Source of the DNA: M3007 sp031425035 | GTDB lineage: Bacteria > Bacteroidota > Bacteroidia > Chitinophagales > Saprospiraceae | DNA length: 64,000 nucleotides | Reading direction: 5' to 3' | Assembly: GCA_031425035.1 (NCBI GenBank) | Contig: JANPIN010000024.1 | Coordinates: 17,499-81,498 of the forward strand | Shown here: in pieces, positions 60,604-64,000 of the stretch | Layout: each line of letters begins with the position of its first letter | How positions within the stretch are numbered: the stretch's first letter is position 1 | Program-made: the position numbers and the translations under genes | Notes under the pieces: model-generated | The model's database searches: none | Seen by the model: only the letters and a program-made list of their open reading frames with translations | Told to the model about the DNA's origin: nothing

Positions 60604-62970
60604 TTAAGGGTGTAAAACCGTCATTTTACGCGGCAAAGTTTGTCCGTCCACCGTACGTAACAAATACGTGTACAAACCGTTCGGCCAGGTCTGGGTGTTG
60701 ACCAGTACTTCTTTTTGCTGGTTCAGTTGCAGGGGCTGATCCCACATTTTTTCCCCCAATGCATTGAAGATCAGAAAGCTGGCAGTGCCGCCCAACTGTT
60801 TTTCATTTTCCCAGGAAATGCGGGTGCCGCCATTGGCCGGGTTGGGCTGGTTTTGCCGCAGGCGAAAATCCCCGACGGGTAGTATAACCTGCGTGCCGAC
60901 CACCGAATCCTGATACACGACCCGCATATCGTCGAAATAAAAGCCGTCGTATTCATCCTGTTGATCGGAAACCAGCAGAACGACCGGGAAGAACGACAGG
61001 CCCTTGAACGCGGATAAATCCATGCTTTCTTCCACCCAGTCGTACTGATAACCGTCGAAAAGCGGCTGGCCCGGGTCCTGCTGCGGTCCGCCCGGCACCG
61101 TGTACTGGCCGCAGAGAATGGCGAAGGAGTTATCGGAGCCAATGCCCTGTACTTCTACGAAATCATAGTTTTTCTCTATTTCCCAGCGGGCCCAGAAGCG
61201 CAGTTGCGGCGCCACCGCATGGGCCGGAATCGGAATAGCGACTTTGGCGGTTAATTCGCTGACCGTGTTGGGCGCATAAGGTCCGGTTGGCGAATCGGTG
61301 ATGCTGCTGGGGGCCGAGACGAAGGATTGGGTGGTAGTTCCCCAGTCTCCGTTCCAGTTGAGCAGGTTGTTTCCCGGATCATTGAACACGGTCAGCGACT
61401 GCCCGCCGAAGGTTTTGCGCAGCGTATCCGTGTGCGTAAAAAGGCCGTTGTTGATCTGGAGCAGCAGCACGATCTCGTCGCCCGGCTGGGTGCCGGGCAG
61501 CAGTTCCAGGTCGTAGTTGAAATCGGCGGACTGGAACTGGGCCAGGTTAAAGGTCTGGCTGGCCGGCATGGACAGGATATTGGCCGAAACCGGCATAATG
61601 GTCGTGGTCAGCGGACCATCCTCCAGTCCGTAACGGGTCACGCGGAGAGGCAGCAGCGAACCGGTTTGCAGCACCGTTGCGTTTGGGCTCGCGTCTTTTA
61701 CTTCGCCGTAGCGACCGGCCGTGAGGGCCATGGCCAGGTTTTGCCAGAGGTTTGCGCGGTTCAGGCCTTCGATTTCTTCCGGCTGCGGCCAGAAACCCGT
61801 TTTGCCAATTTCCGCGGTGAAGGAATACGTGCCGTTGGCGGAGAACAGCCAGTCGTTAGCGTCCCCATTCACGGGGTAGCCCACCGTTTCGGTAGGCGTA
61901 CCGGCTTTGTAGCGATTTTCGCGGGTGTACAGGCGGCCCAGTTTAACGAAAATTGAATCGGCCGGCATATCGCTGTAGGACCAGGGATAGATCAGTAAAT
62001 TGCCGAAGGTGTGGTAGTTATTGGCCGTTACGAACTGGTGGGAAGCGCCGAAATCACGCAGCATCCGGCTCTCGGGTTCTGAAAACGGGCCGGGGCCGCG
62101 GTAGGTTTCGCCGGCCGGATTCGGGGAAGAACCGGCATCGTCATGCGCCCACTGAAAACCGTAGTTCCGGTTCAGATCGACGCCGAAGGTACCGTCGCCA
62201 TTGTTCCGGCGGTTCTTGCGCCAATAACCGCCGCCGGCAGGATTGGTGGTTTCATTATACACATACCCGTCGGGATTGACACAGGGCACGAAGTACAGCT
62301 CCTCGTGGTCGACGAGGTATTTTACGTCCGGGTTGGCGGGGTAATTTTCCAGCAAATACCACATGTAATACAGCATTTGCGACATGCCATTGGGCTCCCG
62401 GGCATGGTGCAGCGCGGTGTACAGCACGGCCGGTTCGTTTTCATTCAGGTCGGCATTATCCGATATTTTCACGGACCAGAGCGGCCGGCCTTCATGCGTT
62501 AAAATGGTGTCGCTCACTATTTTACGCACCGAAATGAGGTTGGGGAATTTCGCCCGCATGTCGTCCAGCACGGCCAGCATTTCGGCATAGGTCTGGTAAC
62601 CGCCCATGCTGCCGTAGGTGTAATTGGCGGGCGTTTGATAAGGCGTGATCGACGAAGCACAATTACCGCTGCGCTCCTCCACCGGGTGCTGGCGTTTTTG
62701 CAGGTAGTCCTGCTGCAGATCGGCCACTATTATTTTCGTGGAAAAACCGGCCTGCTGCACCAGTTGCAGTTCGGTCGTGGAAAGCACCGTCGTGAAACGC
62801 TGTAAAGGCGGCAGCCATTCGCCATGATCGACGGCAATGCCCAGGCGGGCCAGGTCGGGCATGGTTTTTCCATGCAAGTCGATCTGCACTTCACTATACT
62901 TTTCGGATGTTTGGGCGAAAAGCAGGCCGCAGGAGCACGCGAAGCCCAGCAGCAGGAGTAATTTCTTCAT
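60604..62970 (-). CDS. T9SS-exported M14 zinc carboxypeptidase
   Basis: A 788-residue secreted peptidase with a signal peptide (LLLLGFACSCGLLFAQ). The propeptide-like start precedes an M14 domain: metal motif HHAREPNG (ligands His189 and Glu192), VPCVNPDGYVYNE and RKNRRNNGDGTFGVDLNRNYGFQW for substrate binding, NNYHTFGNLLIYPWSY with the third metal His, and FTAEIGKTGFWP with the catalytic Glu. A beta-sandwich segment and a C-terminal type A sorting domain (RLRQNQPNPANGGTRISWEN... WPNGLYTYLLRTVDG) follow, so it is a T9SS cargo. Likely removes C-terminal residues from peptides outside the cell. Confidence 0.92.
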   Translation of the reverse strand: MKKLLLLLGFACSCGLLFAQTSEKYSEVQIDLHGKTMPDLARLGIAVDHGEWLPPLQRFTTVLSTTELQLVQQAGFSTKIIVADLQQDYLQKRQHPVEERSGNCASSITPYQTPANYTYGSMGGYQTYAEMLAVLDDMRAKFPNLISVRKIVSDTILTHEGRPLWSVKISDNADLNENEPAVLYTALHHAREPNGMSQMLYYMWYLLENYPANPDVKYLVDHEELYFVPCVNPDGYVYNETTNPAGGGYWRKNRRNNGDGTFGVDLNRNYGFQWAHDDAGSSPNPAGETYRGPGPFSEPESRMLRDFGASHQFVTANNYHTFGNLLIYPWSYSDMPADSIFVKLGRLYTRENRYKAGTPTETVGYPVNGDANDWLFSANGTYSFTAEIGKTGFWPQPEEIEGLNRANLWQNLAMALTAGRYGEVKDASPNATVLQTGSLLPLRVTRYGLEDGPLTTTIMPVSANILSMPASQTFNLAQFQSADFNYDLELLPGTQPGDEIVLLLQINNGLFTHTDTLRKTFGGQSLTVFNDPGNNLLNWNGDWGTTTQSFVSAPSSITDSPTGPYAPNTVSELTAKVAIPIPAHAVAPQLRFWARWEIEKNYDFVEVQGIGSDNSFAILCGQYTVPGGPQQDPGQPLFDGYQYDWVEESMDLSAFKGLSFFPVVLLVSDQQDEYDGFYFDDMRVVYQDSVVGTQVILPVGDFRLRQNQPNPANGGTRISWENEKQLGGTASFLIFNALGEKMWDQPLQLNQQKEVLVNTQTWPNGLYTYLLRTVDGQTLPRKMTVLHP

Positions 62971-63066
62971 GGCGTATGTATTTGTCGCGAAGGTAAGCCT
63001 GTAACGGGGGTTCTGCTTCGACGGCGGGCGGTTTGGCAGCCATTGGCATAAAAAGCGGGGCTTCCG

Positions 63067-63582
63067 TCAGGCCTGGCTGCTTTTTTTACTAAAACGAAGG
63101 ATGACCGCGATTACTAACCAGATCAGAAAAAAGAGCAGCAGCCCGAACTTCAGGCTGGCGAGGCCGAACATGGCGGCGGGATAAGTGCCTCGTGCGCCGT
63201 CCAGAATTTGTAGCAATAGCACGTTTTCCAGGGTGTCGGCCAGACCAGCGGCAAGCAGGAGCAGCACCATGGGTTTTATCCGTTTATCCTGCGGACCCAA
63301 CACGCTGCGGGCCAGCGCAATAAAGCAGAGGACATAACTCATGATGTACAGAAAATCCCAGCGCGTAGCGCGTTGCAGCCGGTCGGACTGCGTAAAGCCC
63401 TCCGCATCCGGCGTTTGCCAGGCCGCACTGCTGATCAGGGCATCGGCTTTGGCGGACGTACCTAAAAACTCGAACTGAACGACTTGTTTGCTGTCCATCC
63501 ACCGTTTCATGGAACTGCCGGTGGAATAGGTCAGGTAGGCAAAAAAGAGGAGAAGCAGGAAGTTGGTGATTTTGCTGGACAT
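63067..63582 (-). CDS. Small four-helix membrane protein of unknown function
   Basis: A 171-residue protein with predicted membrane segments TNFLLLLFFAYLTYSTG, WDFLYIMSYVLCFIALARSVLG, RIKPMVLLLLAAGLADTLENVLLL and KFGLLLFFLIWLVIAVILRF. The first loop of about 60 residues is extracytoplasmic. No family is recognised; the layout is like many DUF membrane proteins. The start at 63582 (MSSKITNFLL) is preferred over 63609, as it puts the first helix near the N-terminus. It lies upstream of the M14 peptidase on the same strand but separated by 96 bases. Confidence 0.7.
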   Translation of the reverse strand: MSSKITNFLLLLFFAYLTYSTGSSMKRWMDSKQVVQFEFLGTSAKADALISSAAWQTPDAEGFTQSDRLQRATRWDFLYIMSYVLCFIALARSVLGPQDKRIKPMVLLLLAAGLADTLENVLLLQILDGARGTYPAAMFGLASLKFGLLLFFLIWLVIAVILRFSKKSSQA

Positions 63583-63907
63583 CAGGACCGCGGTTGGAAA
63601 AGGCAGCAAGTTAAACAGGTGTCTTGAAGTCTACTCCCCAATGCAACGCATGAACCTAGATGTTTATCATTGAATTATGGAAGGATTGATGTATGATGAT
63701 TACAAGAATGTTGAATTTTGATGTGCCGCGCTGTCGGCCACCCGGGAAAGAAACACTATTTCATTAGTAGGGTTTTGTCTATCCAACTTCCTTCGGTTAG
63801 GAAATGATGGGATGTTGCTGCCTGACACATCACTGCAGCGATTAAAAGTAAAAATAATGGGTGTCTTGTCCTGAAAACACTTTACATCAACCCAGTGCTG
63901 TAAAGCT
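63583..63907. other. Intergenic region, likely containing the left end of an IS
   Basis: No gene is convincing; a 25-codon frame (63691-63768) looks random. TGTCTTGTCCTGAAAACAC near 63862 resembles the terminal repeat of IS3-type elements and may mark the left end of the IS whose first gene begins at 63908, but the right end is outside the window. Confidence 0.35.
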
Positions 63908-64000
63908 ATGCTCAGGATTAAAAAAGTTAAAAGTCCACAACGTTATGCGGACGACTTCAAACGCAAAGTGGCCCAGGAATACCTGTCCGGCCGATTCAGT
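63908..64000 (+). CDS. IS3-family transposase OrfA, N-terminal part cut by window edge
   Basis: The 31 visible codons read MLRIKKVKSPQRYADDFKRKVAQEYLSGRF. The pattern (basic start, Y.DDFK.KVAQEYLSG) is the helix-turn-helix start of IS3/IS911 OrfA proteins, which bind the element ends and, by frameshift with OrfB, form the transposase. The rest lies outside the window. The call is confident for the class, not the subgroup. Confidence 0.8.
   Translation, partial: MLRIKKVKSPQRYADDFKRKVAQEYLSGRFS

Noticed and set aside
63691..63768. A 25-codon frame before the IS
   Set aside because: Too short, no signal or family, and near the edge of an IS end.

Overview
The window reads as chromosome from a Bacteroidota bacterium, most like Saprospiria (Haliscomenobacter/Lewinella-type), at an estimated 50-55% GC. 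The lineage call rests on TonB-dependent outer-membrane receptors with carboxypeptidase-like regulatory domains, three proteins ending in type IX secretion (T9SS, type A) sorting domains, many lipoproteins, DUF5689 and DUF5522 proteins, a lack of Shine-Dalgarno sites, and -7 promoter elements of the Bacteroidota type (TAnnTTTG, here often TAnTTTTGC). The naming comes from reading the sequence only; no database search was possible. No rRNA, tRNA or CRISPR array was found.

Layout. 1-7.4 kb: 5'-truncated metH carrying a repeat-derived in-frame insert, a lactonase-type beta-propeller lipoprotein, the tail of a lost amylase-family gene, a conserved pair of parallel beta-helix protein and SO2930-type dihaem cytochrome, and a cold-shock protein. 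7.6-14.6 kb: an outer-membrane receptor, mtgA, a membrane/TPR protein and an amidohydrolase-fold protein lacking most metal ligands. 14.7-25.9 kb: a small acidic protein, two OmpA-domain proteins, an MBL hydrolase, ribH, lipoproteins, a LysM protein, kdsB, a Kir-type K+ channel divergent from a DASH cryptochrome, and a small T9SS cargo; two minisatellites lie here. 25.9-39.1 kb: GT39 and GNAT genes, a multi-PAS histidine kinase, a membrane protein of unknown role, ettA, a CPA1 antiporter and smc. 39.2-42.7 kb: a DUF433/DUF5615 toxin-antitoxin-like pair, a decayed SDR gene, and an ECF sigma factor operon with an envelope-spanning-type partner and a His-rich lipoprotein. 42.7-48.3 kb: a secreted endonuclease/phosphatase-family enzyme divergent from a TonB receptor and a DUF5689 lipoprotein, read here as a candidate extracellular nucleic-acid or phosphate acquisition locus. 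48.3-64 kb: a 42-bp palindromic tandem repeat, a porin, hemJ, a DbpA-like helicase, two cation diffusion facilitators (one downstream of a T9SS metalloprotease), a MITE-like element inside a minisatellite, lpdA, an M14 carboxypeptidase, and the start of an IS3-type transposase at the right edge.

Most functions are housekeeping (methionine, riboflavin, Kdo, haem, lipoamide dehydrogenase, chromosome segregation) or envelope-related. The best candidates for something undescribed are the ECF / trans-envelope / His-rich operon (40.2-42.7 kb), the 42-bp palindromic repeat array (48.4 kb) and the nested inverted-repeat element (57.5 kb).
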